From contig NZ_CP131935.1 in the NCBI RefSeq assembly GCF_030704305.1, positions 1,922,001 through 1,986,000 of the forward strand: DNA of 64,000 bases. Direction: 5' to 3'. Origin of the DNA: Massilia sp. R2A-15. GTDB lineage: Bacteria > Pseudomonadota > Gammaproteobacteria > Burkholderiales > Burkholderiaceae_D. Shown here piece after piece: positions 41,168-51,697 of this stretch; positions within the stretch are counted from its first letter, which is position 1, and each line of letters starts with the position of its first letter. Both the position numbers and the translations under genes were made by a program. The notes under the pieces are model-generated. The model was not told where the DNA came from. It searched no databases and was given only the letters and a program-made list of their open reading frames with translations.

Positions 41168-44100
41168 AGGGCTTCAACCTGTCGCGCTGGGCGCTCGAAC
41201 ACATTCCGCTCACGCGCTACCTGATCGCCGCGCTGCTGATCGGCGGGATCGTCAGCTACGCCAGCCTCGGCCAGGACGAGGATCCGCCGTTTACCTTCCG
41301 TAACATGGTGGTGCGCGCCGTGTGGCCGGGCGCCACCGCGGTGCAGATGGCCGAACAGGTCACCGACAAGCTCGAACGCAAGCTGCAGGAGACGCCGTAC
41401 ATCGACAAGATCAAGAGCTACTCGAAGCCGGGCGAAACCTTGATCATCCTGCAGCTGCGCGAATCGACGCCGCCAAAAGAGACCGCGGCGTCCTGGTACC
41501 AGGTGCGCAAGAAGCTGGGCGACATCGCCGCCACCTTGCCGGCCGGCGTGCGTGGCCCGTTCTTCAACGACGAATTCGGCGACACCTACGGCTCGATCGT
41601 CGCGCTGTCGGGCGAAGGCTTCAGCTATAAAGAGGTGAAGGATTACGCCGACTTCGTGCGCCAGCAATTGCTGCGGGTGCCGCTGGTGGCCAAGGTCGAA
41701 CAATTCGGCGTGCAGGAAGAGAAGATCAATATCCTCCTGTCGCACAAGAAGTTCGCCCAGCTTGGCTTGCCGTTCGAGGCCATCGTCAGCCAGATCGCCA
41801 CCCAGAACGCGGTGGAATCGACCGGCGTGCTCGTCACGCCCACCGACAACCTGCAAGTGCGCGTGACCGGCGCGCTCAAGACGGTCAAGGAACTCGAAGA
41901 TCTGCAGTTGCAGGCGCCAGGGTCTGACCCCGCGGGGTCAGACTCCAGACGTACGGTGCGTCTGGGCGACATCGCCACCATCAAGCGCGAATACCAGGAT
42001 CCGCCGCAGGACAAGATGCGCTTCAACGGCATGGAGGTGATCGGGCTGGGCGTGTCGATGGAGAAGGGCGGCAACATCATCGAAATGGGCAAAGGCCTCG
42101 ATGAGACGCTGGCGCGGATCAAGTCGCAGCTGCCGGTGGGGATCGAGCTGCACCGCGTGTCGAACCAGCCGCGCGCCGTCACCGAGTCGGTCAGCGAGTT
42201 CATTCACACCCTGATCGAGGCGGTGCTGATCGTGCTGGGGGTGAGCTTCGTCGCGCTCGGACTGCACACCAAGCCGCTGCGCCTGGACGTGCGGCCCGGC
42301 CTGGTGGTGGCGCTGACCATCCCGCTGGTGCTGGCGATTACCTTCCTGTTCATGAACGTGCTGTCGATCGACCTGCACAAGATATCGCTCGGCGCCCTGA
42401 TCATCGCGCTTGGCCTGCTGGTGGACGACGCCATCATCGCCGTTGAAATGATGGTGCGGAAAATGGAGGAGGGCCTGTCGCGCTTCGAAGCGGCGACCTT
42501 CGCCTTCACTTCCACCGCGATGCCGATGCTGACCGGCACCCTGATCACTGCGGCCGGCTTCCTGCCGATCGGGCTGGCCAAGTCGGCCGCGGGCGAATAC
42601 ACCTTCACGATGTTCTCGGTGAACGCGATCGCGCTGCTGGTGTCGTGGGTGGCGGCGGTGATGTTCACGCCCTACATCGGCTTCCTGCTGCTGAAGGTCA
42701 AACCGCATGCGCACGGCGAGAGCGAGCACGACGTGTTCGACACGGAAGGCTACCGGCGCTTCCGGCGCCTGGTCGATCGCTGCGTCGAGTGGCGCAAGAC
42801 CACCATCGCGCTGACCTTGCTGGTGTTCGCGCTGGGCGTATTCGGTTTCAACTTCATCGAGAAGCAGTTCTTCCCCGATTCGAGCCGGCGCGAGCTGATG
42901 GTGGAGATGTGGCTCCCGGAGGGCGCGGCATTCCCGGCCAACGAAGCGCAGGTGAAGAAGTTCGAGGCCTTCATCCGCAGGCAGCCGGGCGTGGAAAGCG
43001 TGACCAGCTACGTGGGCACGGGCAGCCCGCGCTTCTACCTGCCGCTCGACCAGATATTCCCGCAGACGAACGTGTCGCAGATCGTCGTGCTGCCGACCGA
43101 CCTCGCCGCGCGCGAGACGCTGCGCAAGAAGATCGTCGAGGTGTTCAAGACAGACTTCCCCGAAGTGCGCGGGCGCGTGAAGCTGCTGCCGAACGGGCCG
43201 CCGGTGCCGTATCCGGTGCAGTTCCTGGTCGCCGGCCCGGACGTGAACATCGTGCGCAAGCTCGCCGACCAGGTCAAGGACATCCTGCGCGCCAATCCCA
43301 ATGCGCTGGGCGTGAACGACAACTGGAACGAATCGGTGAAGGTGCTGCGCCTCGAGCTTGACCAGGACAAGCTGCGCGCGCTCGGCGTGTCGTCGCAAAG
43401 CGTGATGCGCGCGGCGAACACCATCCTGTCGGGCACGCCGATCGGCCAGTTCCGTGAAGAGAACCGGCTGATCGACATCGTGGTGCGCGAGCCGTACGAG
43501 GAGCGCGCGACGATGGAACTGCTGAACGACTCGACGATCGCGACGGCGTCGGGCAAGACGATCACGATCTCGCAGATCGCCAGGCCGCATTTCGTGTGGG
43601 AGCCCGGCGTGGTGTGGCGCGAAGGGCGCGAATGGGCGATCACGGTGCAGTCCGATGTGGCCGACGGCATCCAGGGGCCGACCGTATCGGCGCAGGTGGG
43701 CGAGAAGCTGGCGGGCTTGCGCGCCAGCCTGCCGCCCGGCTACGCCATCAAGCTGGCCGGCGCCGCGGCCGACAGCAAGGCGGCCGAAGCGTCGATCACG
43801 GCCAACGTGCCGCTGGTGCTGTTCATCGTGTTCACCTTGCTGATGCTGCAGCTGCACAGCTTCTCGCGCGCGGTAATGGTGTTCCTCACCGGCCCGCTAG
43901 GCATCGCCGGCGCAGCGATGGCGCTCCTGATCCTGCACCGGCCGTTCGGCTTCGTGGCCAATCTCGGCGTGATCGCGCTGTTCGGCATGGTGATCCGCAA
44001 TTCGGTGATCCTGGTCGACCAGATCGAAAAAGACATCGCCAACGGCGCCGAGCCGTGGGACGCGATCGTCGAGTCGGCGGTGCGGCGCTGCCGGCCGATC

Positions 44101-44280
44101 ATCCTGACGGCAGCCGCTGCGGCGTTGGCGATGATCCCGCTGTCGCGCTCCGTGTTCTGGGGGCCGATGGCGGTGGCGATCATGGGCGGGCTGGTGGTGG
44201 CGACGGGCTTGACCCTGCTGTTCCTGCCGGCCCTGTATGCGGCTTGGTTCCGGGTGAAGAAGCCGGCGGCTGGGGTCTGA
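41164..44280 (+). CDS. RND efflux pump inner-membrane transporter with in-frame repeat insertion
   Basis: 1038 aa AcrB/MdtB-like pump with the usual 12 helices and two large periplasmic loops. TM4 proton-relay Asp pair is in LLVDDAIIAVEMM. The ATG overlaps the adaptor stop (ATGA). Oddities: residues around 253-262 (PGSDPAGSDS) are encoded by a perfect palindrome of the family-A-related type, inserted in frame into a periplasmic segment between LEDLQLQ and TVRLGDIATIKR; and the last codons plus stop (AAGV-TGA) use the sequence GGGGTCTGACCC of another such copy. Substrate unknown. Confidence 0.93.
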   Translation: MKGFNLSRWALEHIPLTRYLIAALLIGGIVSYASLGQDEDPPFTFRNMVVRAVWPGATAVQMAEQVTDKLERKLQETPYIDKIKSYSKPGETLIILQLRESTPPKETAASWYQVRKKLGDIAATLPAGVRGPFFNDEFGDTYGSIVALSGEGFSYKEVKDYADFVRQQLLRVPLVAKVEQFGVQEEKINILLSHKKFAQLGLPFEAIVSQIATQNAVESTGVLVTPTDNLQVRVTGALKTVKELEDLQLQAPGSDPAGSDSRRTVRLGDIATIKREYQDPPQDKMRFNGMEVIGLGVSMEKGGNIIEMGKGLDETLARIKSQLPVGIELHRVSNQPRAVTESVSEFIHTLIEAVLIVLGVSFVALGLHTKPLRLDVRPGLVVALTIPLVLAITFLFMNVLSIDLHKISLGALIIALGLLVDDAIIAVEMMVRKMEEGLSRFEAATFAFTSTAMPMLTGTLITAAGFLPIGLAKSAAGEYTFTMFSVNAIALLVSWVAAVMFTPYIGFLLLKVKPHAHGESEHDVFDTEGYRRFRRLVDRCVEWRKTTIALTLLVFALGVFGFNFIEKQFFPDSSRRELMVEMWLPEGAAFPANEAQVKKFEAFIRRQPGVESVTSYVGTGSPRFYLPLDQIFPQTNVSQIVVLPTDLAARETLRKKIVEVFKTDFPEVRGRVKLLPNGPPVPYPVQFLVAGPDVNIVRKLADQVKDILRANPNALGVNDNWNESVKVLRLELDQDKLRALGVSSQSVMRAANTILSGTPIGQFREENRLIDIVVREPYEERATMELLNDSTIATASGKTITISQIARPHFVWEPGVVWREGREWAITVQSDVADGIQGPTVSAQVGEKLAGLRASLPPGYAIKLAGAAADSKAAEASITANVPLVLFIVFTLLMLQLHSFSRAVMVFLTGPLGIAGAAMALLILHRPFGFVANLGVIALFGMVIRNSVILVDQIEKDIANGAEPWDAIVESAVRRCRPIILTAAAAALAMIPLSRSVFWGPMAVAIMGGLVVATGLTLLFLPALYAAWFRVKKPAAGV
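41920..41946. repeat. Palindromic repeat inside the RND pump gene
   Basis: Core is GTCTGACCCCG-CGGGGTCAGAC at 41922-41943, a perfect 22-base palindrome, inside the coding sequence and in frame. It adds about eight residues to a periplasmic loop without a stop in this frame. Confidence 0.8.
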
Positions 44281-44291
44281 CCCGCAGGGGA
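44272..44291. repeat. Partial palindromic repeat at the end of the RND pump gene
   Basis: GGGGTCTGACCCGCAGGGG-like sequence that supplies the pump stop codon (TGA at 44278-44280). Incomplete right arm. It lies 10 bases before a family-B doublet, making this a cluster of two different repeat families. Confidence 0.6.
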
Positions 44292-44301
44292 AGATCCTGG
44301 C

Positions 44302-44376
44302 CGTCGCCCCTGCGCAGGCAGGGGCCCATGCTGACTAACTCATGCTCAGTATGGGTTCCTGCCTGCGCAGGAACGA
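44302..44376. repeat. Palindromic repeat pair, family B copy 2
   Basis: Inverted doublet: a unit at 44302-44335 (CCCCTGCGCAGGCAGGGG core) faces one at 44341-44376 (TTCCTGCCTGCGCAGGAA core). Same organisation as 34773-34863; the spacer here is only 5 bases. Confidence 0.8.
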
Positions 44377-44566
44377 CAAGCCTGGGGCGACATCGAAAAA
44401 AGCCCTGTCGTGTCAGAAAATACAGTAAAATACCGGGTTGAAGTTGTAGCCCCTAACCAAGGCAGTGCAGGGCGGCCGGTTTCATTGTCGGGCGCCCTTT
44501 GTGTTTTCCGGCGGCTGGTATTGGCCGGCCGACCAGGTGCATCCGGTACAATCCGGCTGCGATCCC

Positions 44567-44653
44567 GCGAGGATGGCGAAATTGGTAGACGCACCAGGTT
44601 TAGGTCCTGACGCCAGCAATGGTGTGGGGGTTCGAGTCCCCCTCCTCGCACCA
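44567..44653 (+). tRNA. tRNA-Leu (anticodon UAG)
   Basis: 87 nt including encoded CCA. Acceptor stem GCGAGGA / TCCTCGC, D-arm GCGAAATTGGTAGACGC, anticodon loop TTTAGGT giving UAG (codon CUA family), long variable arm typical of class II tRNA, T-arm with GGTTCGAGTCC. One C-A mismatch at the top of the anticodon stem. It lies 38 bp before tig. Confidence 0.95.
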
Positions 44654-44690
44654 CGAATGATATTGACACTTTTTTTGGACGATTTTTACA

Positions 44691-46031
44691 ATGGCAACTG
44701 CAGTCGAAACCCTGGGTAAACTCGAGCGTCGCATGACGATCTCTTTTCCGCTGGCTGACGTCCGTACGGAAGTTGAAAAGCGCTTGAAGCAGCAGGCCAA
44801 AACGGCCAAGGCGCCGGGCTTCCGCCCAGGCAAGGTTCCTCTGAAGATGGTCGCAGCCCAGTACGGCTACCAGATCGAATCGGACGTGCTGAACGACAAA
44901 GTTGGCCGCGCCTTTAACCAGGCCGCCAACGAAAACGAACTGCGCGTTGCCGGTTTCCCGAAAATCGAGCCGAAAGAAGACAGCGCCGAAGGCATGCTGA
45001 GCTTTGACGCGACCTTCGAAGTCTATCCGGAAGTTGCCGTCGGCGACCTGTCGGCCGTCGAAATCGAGACCGTCAAGGCCGACGTGTCGGACGCCGAGAT
45101 CGACAAGACCATCGACATCCTGCGCAAGCAGCGCGTGCACTACCACACCAAGGGCGAAGCTGGCGAACACGGCGACGGCGGCGAAGCTGTCGCAGCCAAC
45201 GGCGACCGCGTGACCGTGGACTTCGTCGGCTCGATCGACGGCGTGGAGTTCCCAGGCGGCAAAGCTGAAGACTACGCATTCGTGCTCGGCGAAGGCCGCA
45301 TGCTGCCGGAATTCGAAGCGGCGACCGTTGGCCTGAAAGTGGGCGAGTCGAAGACTTTCGACCTGGCCTTCCCGGCGGACTACCACGGCAAGGATGTGGC
45401 CGGCAAGACTGCCCAGTTCACCATCACCCTGAAGGCGCTCGAGTGGGCCCACCTGCCGGAAGTCGATGCTGAATTCGCCAAGTCGCTGGGCATCGAAGAC
45501 GGCGACGCCGCCAAGATGCGCGCCGACATCAAGACCAACCTCGAGCGCGAAGTCGCCGGCCGCGTCAAGGCCCGCAACAAGGAAGCCGTGATGGACGCCC
45601 TGGTCAAGGTCACCGACATGGAGGTGCCGAAGGTCATGATCGCCCAGGACACCGAGCGCCTGGCCGAGATGACCCGCCAGGACATGGCGCAGCGCGGCAT
45701 GGACGTCAAGAACATGCCATTCCCGCCAGAGCTGTTCGCCACCAAGGCAGAGCGCCGTGTGCGCCTGGGCCTGATCCTGTCGAGCCTGGTTTCGGAAAAT
45801 AACCTGCAAGCCACGCAAGAGCAGGTGAAGGCCCAGATCGAAGACTTCGCGCAGAGCTACGAAGATCCGAAGGAAGTGCTGAAGTACTACTACAGCGACC
45901 GTCGCCGCCTGGCTGAGGTCGAAGCCCTTGTATTGGAAGAAAACGTCGTTAACTACGTCCTGGGCAAGGCGAAGGTCACCGCGAAAGAAGTAGCCTTCGA
46001 CGAATTGATGGGCAGCAACGCACAAGCTTAA
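44691..46031 (+). CDS. tig: Trigger factor
   Basis: 446 aa ribosome-associated chaperone and prolyl isomerase. N-terminal ribosome-binding domain with the signature [12 protein letters not shown] (residues about 43-54); FKBP-like PPIase domain about 150-240 ([20 protein letters not shown]); C-terminal chaperone arms from about 250. Full length. Opens the conserved series tig-clpP-clpX-lon; clpP follows by 42 bp. Confidence 0.97.
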   Translation: MATAVETLGKLERRMTISFPLADVRTEVEKRLKQQAKTAKAPGFRPGKVPLKMVAAQYGYQIESDVLNDKVGRAFNQAANENELRVAGFPKIEPKEDSAEGMLSFDATFEVYPEVAVGDLSAVEIETVKADVSDAEIDKTIDILRKQRVHYHTKGEAGEHGDGGEAVAANGDRVTVDFVGSIDGVEFPGGKAEDYAFVLGEGRMLPEFEAATVGLKVGESKTFDLAFPADYHGKDVAGKTAQFTITLKALEWAHLPEVDAEFAKSLGIEDGDAAKMRADIKTNLEREVAGRVKARNKEAVMDALVKVTDMEVPKVMIAQDTERLAEMTRQDMAQRGMDVKNMPFPPELFATKAERRVRLGLILSSLVSENNLQATQEQVKAQIEDFAQSYEDPKEVLKYYYSDRRRLAEVEALVLEENVVNYVLGKAKVTAKEVAFDELMGSNAQA

Positions 46032-46073
46032 AGTTGCTTTAAGCTGCGGTCAGATAACGAGGAAAGAGAAGCC

Positions 46074-46691
46074 ATGAATCATAATCCGGCATTGGACACA
46101 CAAGCACTTGGCCTCGTGCCGATGGTGGTCGAGCAGAGTGGGCGCGGCGAGCGCGCCTACGACATTTACTCGCGCCTGCTGAAGGAACGCGTGATTTTCC
46201 TGGTGGGCCCGGTCAATGACCAGATGGCAAACCTGATCGTGGCGCAGCTGCTGTTCCTGGAGAGCGAAAATCCCGACAAGGACATTTCGCTCTACATCAA
46301 CTCGCCTGGCGGCTCGGTCTCGGCCGGCCTGGCGATCTTCGATACCATGAACTTCATCAAGCCCGACGTCTCGACGCTGTGCACCGGCATGGCCGCCTCG
46401 ATGGGCGCCTTCCTGCTGGCCGCTGGCGCCAAGGGCAAGCGTTTCTCGTTGCCGAACTCGCGCATCATGATTCACCAGCCTTCGGGCGGCTCGCAAGGGC
46501 AGGCCTCGGACATCGAAATCCAGGCCAAGGAAATCCTGTACCTGCGCGAGCGCCTGAACAAGATCCTGGCCGACCGTACCGGCAAGACGATGGAACAGAT
46601 CCACAAAGATACCGACCGCGATCGTTTCATGTCGGGCGAAGAAGCCGCCGACTATGGACTGATCGACAAGGTATTGACCAGCCGAGCATGA
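46074..46691 (+). CDS. clpP: ATP-dependent Clp protease proteolytic subunit
   Basis: 205 aa serine protease that forms a double heptamer ring. Nucleophile Ser109 in [10 protein letters not shown], His134 in IMIHQPSGG, Asp in the DTDRDRFMS segment. The short N-terminal stretch before VPMVVE is the propeptide region. Works with ClpX, encoded 173 bp downstream after a terminator. Good GAGGAAAGAGAA ribosome site. Confidence 0.97.
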   Translation: MNHNPALDTQALGLVPMVVEQSGRGERAYDIYSRLLKERVIFLVGPVNDQMANLIVAQLLFLESENPDKDISLYINSPGGSVSAGLAIFDTMNFIKPDVSTLCTGMAASMGAFLLAAGAKGKRFSLPNSRIMIHQPSGGSQGQASDIEIQAKEILYLRERLNKILADRTGKTMEQIHKDTDRDRFMSGEEAADYGLIDKVLTSRA

Positions 46692-46738
46692 TGCACGCCG
46701 GGGTCAGGCTTCTGGTCGGGCCCCGGGTGGTGTTGCTG

Positions 46739-46780
46739 AAAACGCCCGAGCGCTTCAACGTTCGGGCGTTTCGTTTTTAT
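46739..46780 (+). terminator. Rho-independent terminator between clpP and clpX
   Basis: AAACGCCCGA at 46740-46749 pairs with TCGGGCGTTT at 46762-46771, 12-base loop, followed by CGTTTTTATTT. It partly separates clpP from clpX. Confidence 0.8.
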
Positions 46781-46864
46781 TTCGGGTAGCATGGCACTTA
46801 TCGGCACCTTGTTGCGCACCCGTATTAGCGTTATATTCACAGCAATCTTTTAGAAATCTGCCCC

Positions 46865-48133
46865 ATGTCAGACAAAAAATCCTCCAGCGGCGAAAAACTC
46901 CTGTACTGCTCGTTCTGCGGCAAGAGCCAGCACGAGGTGAAGAAGCTCATCGCCGGCCCGTCCGTGTTCATCTGCGACGAGTGCATCGATCTGTGCAACG
47001 ACATCATCCGCGACGAGACCACCAGCGTCGAGGCGGTGACGGGCGCCAAGTCCGACTTGCCGACCCCGCACGAGATCGCCGAGTTGCTCGACCAGTACGT
47101 GATCGGCCAGCAGACTGCCAAGCGCATACTGTCGGTGGCGGTCTACAACCATTACAAGCGCCTCAAGCACCTGGGCAAGAAGGATGACGTCGAGCTGGCC
47201 AAGTCGAACATCCTGCTGGTGGGACCGACCGGCTCGGGCAAGACCCTGCTGGCCCAGACCCTGGCGCGCATGCTCAACGTCCCGTTCGTGATCGCCGATG
47301 CGACCACGCTGACGGAAGCCGGCTATGTCGGCGAGGACGTCGAGAACATCATCCAGAAGCTGCTGCAAAGCTGCAACTACGAAGTCGAGAAGGCCCAGCG
47401 CGGCATCGTCTACATCGACGAGATCGACAAGATTTCGCGCAAGTCGGACAATCCGTCGATTACCCGCGACGTCTCGGGCGAAGGCGTGCAGCAGGCGCTT
47501 CTGAAACTGATCGAAGGCACGATGGCATCGGTGCCGCCGCAGGGCGGGCGCAAGCACCCGAACCAGGACTTCGTCCAGATCGACACGACCAACATCATGT
47601 TCATCTGCGGCGGCGCTTTCGACGGCCTGGTCAAGATCATCCAGAACCGCTCGGAAAAGAGCGGCATCGGCTTCTCGGCCAGCGTCAAGAGCCAGACCCA
47701 GCGCGCCAACAGCGAAATTTTGCTGGAAGCCGAGCCGGAAGACCTGATCAAGTTCGGCCTGATTCCGGAACTGGTCGGCCGCCTGCCGGTCGTCGCCACG
47801 CTCAACGAGCTGACCGAAGACGCGCTGATCCAGATCCTGGTCGAGCCGAAAAACGCGCTGATCAAGCAATATTCCAAGTTGCTGGAAATGGAAGGCGCCG
47901 AGCTGGAAATTCGTCCGGCCGCGATGCACGCAATTGCCCGCAAGGCATTGGCGCGCAAGACCGGCGCGCGCGGTTTGCGTTCGATCCTGGAACATGCTTT
48001 GCTCGATGTGATGTACGAATTGCCAAATCAGCAAAACGTCGTCAAGGTCGTAATTGATGAAAATACGATCACGAATGGCGCCAAACCGTTACTGATTTAC
48101 AGCGAACCGGCCAAAGCATCGGGGGAAAACTGA
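46865..48133 (+). CDS. clpX: ATP-dependent Clp protease ATP-binding subunit
   Basis: 422 aa AAA+ unfoldase. N-terminal zinc site Cys15, Cys18, Cys37, Cys40 (CSFC ... CDEC); Walker A GPTGSGKT with Lys126; Walker [10 protein letters not shown]; the IGF-loop region that docks on ClpP ([17 protein letters not shown]) is present. Unfolds tagged proteins and feeds them to ClpP. Standard length. Confidence 0.98.
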   Translation: MSDKKSSSGEKLLYCSFCGKSQHEVKKLIAGPSVFICDECIDLCNDIIRDETTSVEAVTGAKSDLPTPHEIAELLDQYVIGQQTAKRILSVAVYNHYKRLKHLGKKDDVELAKSNILLVGPTGSGKTLLAQTLARMLNVPFVIADATTLTEAGYVGEDVENIIQKLLQSCNYEVEKAQRGIVYIDEIDKISRKSDNPSITRDVSGEGVQQALLKLIEGTMASVPPQGGRKHPNQDFVQIDTTNIMFICGGAFDGLVKIIQNRSEKSGIGFSASVKSQTQRANSEILLEAEPEDLIKFGLIPELVGRLPVVATLNELTEDALIQILVEPKNALIKQYSKLLEMEGAELEIRPAAMHAIARKALARKTGARGLRSILEHALLDVMYELPNQQNVVKVVIDENTITNGAKPLLIYSEPAKASGEN

Positions 48134-48222
48134 AATTTCCCCGCACACATGCGACAAATCCGGTGTGCGGGTTAATTCTTGGCGGTACAATTTATCTCAA
48201 AAAAAGAATCAGGCTTCAATCG

Positions 48223-48262
48223 AAAAGCCACTCGCGGCACTTGCCGTGCGGTGGCTTTTTTA
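48223..48262 (+). terminator. Rho-independent terminator after clpX
   Basis: AAAAGCCAC at the left arm and GTGGCTTTTT at the right arm, with an inner CGCGGCA / TGCCGTG continuation and a run of T. The remaining 48134-48416 stretch contains no gene; I see only this terminator and the lon leader. Confidence 0.88.
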
Positions 48263-48416
48263 TTTGGCGTTTAATAAACCTTTCGGACCGTGCCGGTAAT
48301 TCACGTAATACATCGACGATGCAATAGAATTACTTGTCGAAAATATTTTTGCAGACCGGCCTTGTTTTCAGGCAGCGAGTGCCAACATCGTATTCACGCT
48401 TTCTATAAGGTATGCC

Positions 48417-50825
<2,409 letters not shown>

Positions 50826-50844
50826 GCGGTTCTTCAAGCAGTCA

Positions 50845-50876
50845 AGCAGGCGCCTTCGTGGTGCCTGTTTTTTTGT
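50845..50876 (+). terminator. Rho-independent terminator after lon
   Basis: CAGGCGCC / GGTGCCTG stem with one G-T pair, short loop, and seven T. Confidence 0.85.
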
Positions 50877-50891
50877 GGTGTCGTCAAAAAT

Positions 50892-50918
50892 GGGGTCAGG
50901 TCCGCAGGACCAGACCCC
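50892..50918. repeat. Palindromic repeat, family A copy 4
   Basis: Twenty-seven-base palindrome with one mismatch pair. Extended by flanks, it is the exact reverse complement of copy 5, 28 bp away. Confidence 0.88.
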
Positions 50919-50946
50919 GGCGCCGTGACGCGGCGCTGGCAGCATC

Positions 50947-50973
50947 GGGGTCTGGTCCTGCGGACCTGACCCC
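50947..50973. repeat. Palindromic repeat, family A copy 5
   Basis: Exact reverse complement of copy 4 including several flanking bases (CGGGGTCTGG ... CTGACCCCAT against ATGGGGTCAG ... CCAGACCCCG). The pair spans 50892-50973 and forms a REPIN-like inverted doublet that can fold as one large hairpin. Confidence 0.88.
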
Positions 50974-51094
50974 ATCTGCGATTCGGCAATCGGCGATCAC
51001 GCTTGACACACACGGTGGCGGCTTGTTTAATACGCCCTGCGGATTTTTTCCGCCGCGCGCTACCGCGTGAACTTAACAAGGGATGGGGAATCGA

Positions 51095-51367
51095 GTGAAC
51101 AAGACAGAACTAATCGAAGAAATCGCGAAGTCGGCGGACATCACCAAGGCCTCCGCCACGCGCGCACTCGACGCCATGATGGAAGCGGTCACCACCAGCC
51201 TGAAGAACAACGACAGCGTCACGCTGGTCGGCTTCGGCACCTTCACCGTGGGCGAGCGCGCAGCGCGTACCGGCCGCAATCCGCGCACCAATGAAGCCAT
51301 CAAAATCGCTGCCGCTAAAGTTCCTAAATTTAAAGCTGGCAAAGCGCTGAAAGATGCAGTAAACTAA
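51095..51367 (+). CDS. hupB: DNA-binding protein HU-beta
   Basis: 90 aa with a GTG start after GGGGAA; the ATG 12 bases upstream belongs to the ribosome site. [20 protein letters not shown], then the DNA-binding arm [20 protein letters not shown] and the closing [20 protein letters not shown], all standard for HU. Nucleoid protein that bends DNA. Place between lon and ppiD is conserved. An alternative annotation with the ATG at 51083 adds MGNR, unusual for HU. Confidence 0.97.
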   Translation: MNKTELIEEIAKSADITKASATRALDAMMEAVTTSLKNNDSVTLVGFGTFTVGERAARTGRNPRTNEAIKIAAAKVPKFKAGKALKDAVN

Positions 51368-51441
51368 TTGCCTTTGGCGAGGTGACAATCGCCAGAAGCA
51401 GCCAGGAGTGACATCCGGGTTGGCAGTAAATTGTGTTTAAC

Positions 51442-51518
51442 GGAGCGGTAGTTCAGTTGGTTAGAATACCGGCCTGTCACGTCGGGGGTCGCGGGTTCGA
51501 GTCCCGTCCGCTCCGCCA
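51442..51518 (+). tRNA. tRNA-Asp (anticodon GUC), copy 1
   Basis: 77 nt with CCA encoded. Acceptor GGAGCGG / CCGCTCC, D-arm TAGTTCAGTTGGTTAGAATA, anticodon loop CTGTCAC giving GUC, T-arm GCGGGTTCGAGTCCCGT. Confidence 0.97.
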
Positions 51519-51535
51519 AAAAACACACCGAATTA

Positions 51536-51612
51536 GGAGTGGTAGTTCAGTTGGTTAGAATACCGGCCTGTCACGTCGGGGGTCGCGGGTTCGAGTCCCG
51601 TCCGCTCCGCCA
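51536..51612 (+). tRNA. tRNA-Asp (anticodon GUC), copy 2
   Basis: 77 nt, identical to copy 1 except for C to T at the fifth base (GGAGTGG), which changes a C-G acceptor pair to U-G wobble. Seventeen bases separate the copies. Both are probably transcribed together from hupB. Confidence 0.96.
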
Positions 51613-51620
51613 GCATTAAG

Positions 51621-51655
51621 AAAGAAAGGCGAACGTGAGTTCGTCTTTTTTTTTG
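51621..51655 (+). terminator. Rho-independent terminator after tRNA-Asp pair
   Basis: GGCGAAC / GTTCGTC with a GTGA loop (one G-T pair) and a long T run. Ends the hupB/tRNA unit before ppiD. Confidence 0.85.
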
Positions 51656-51697
51656 TCTGAAATTTAATCGCATTCTCTCGACAAGAATTGGTTGACC

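Noticed and set aside
46697..46728. GGGGTCAGGCTTCTGGTCGGGCCCC-like sequence after clpP as another family-A copy
   Set aside because: Only the left arm matches; the right arm diverges, so it is not counted as a repeat copy.
48340..48400. Sigma-32 heat-shock promoter in front of lon
   Set aside because: CTTGTCGAA is near the -35 consensus, but no CCCCAT-type -10 occurs at the right distance.
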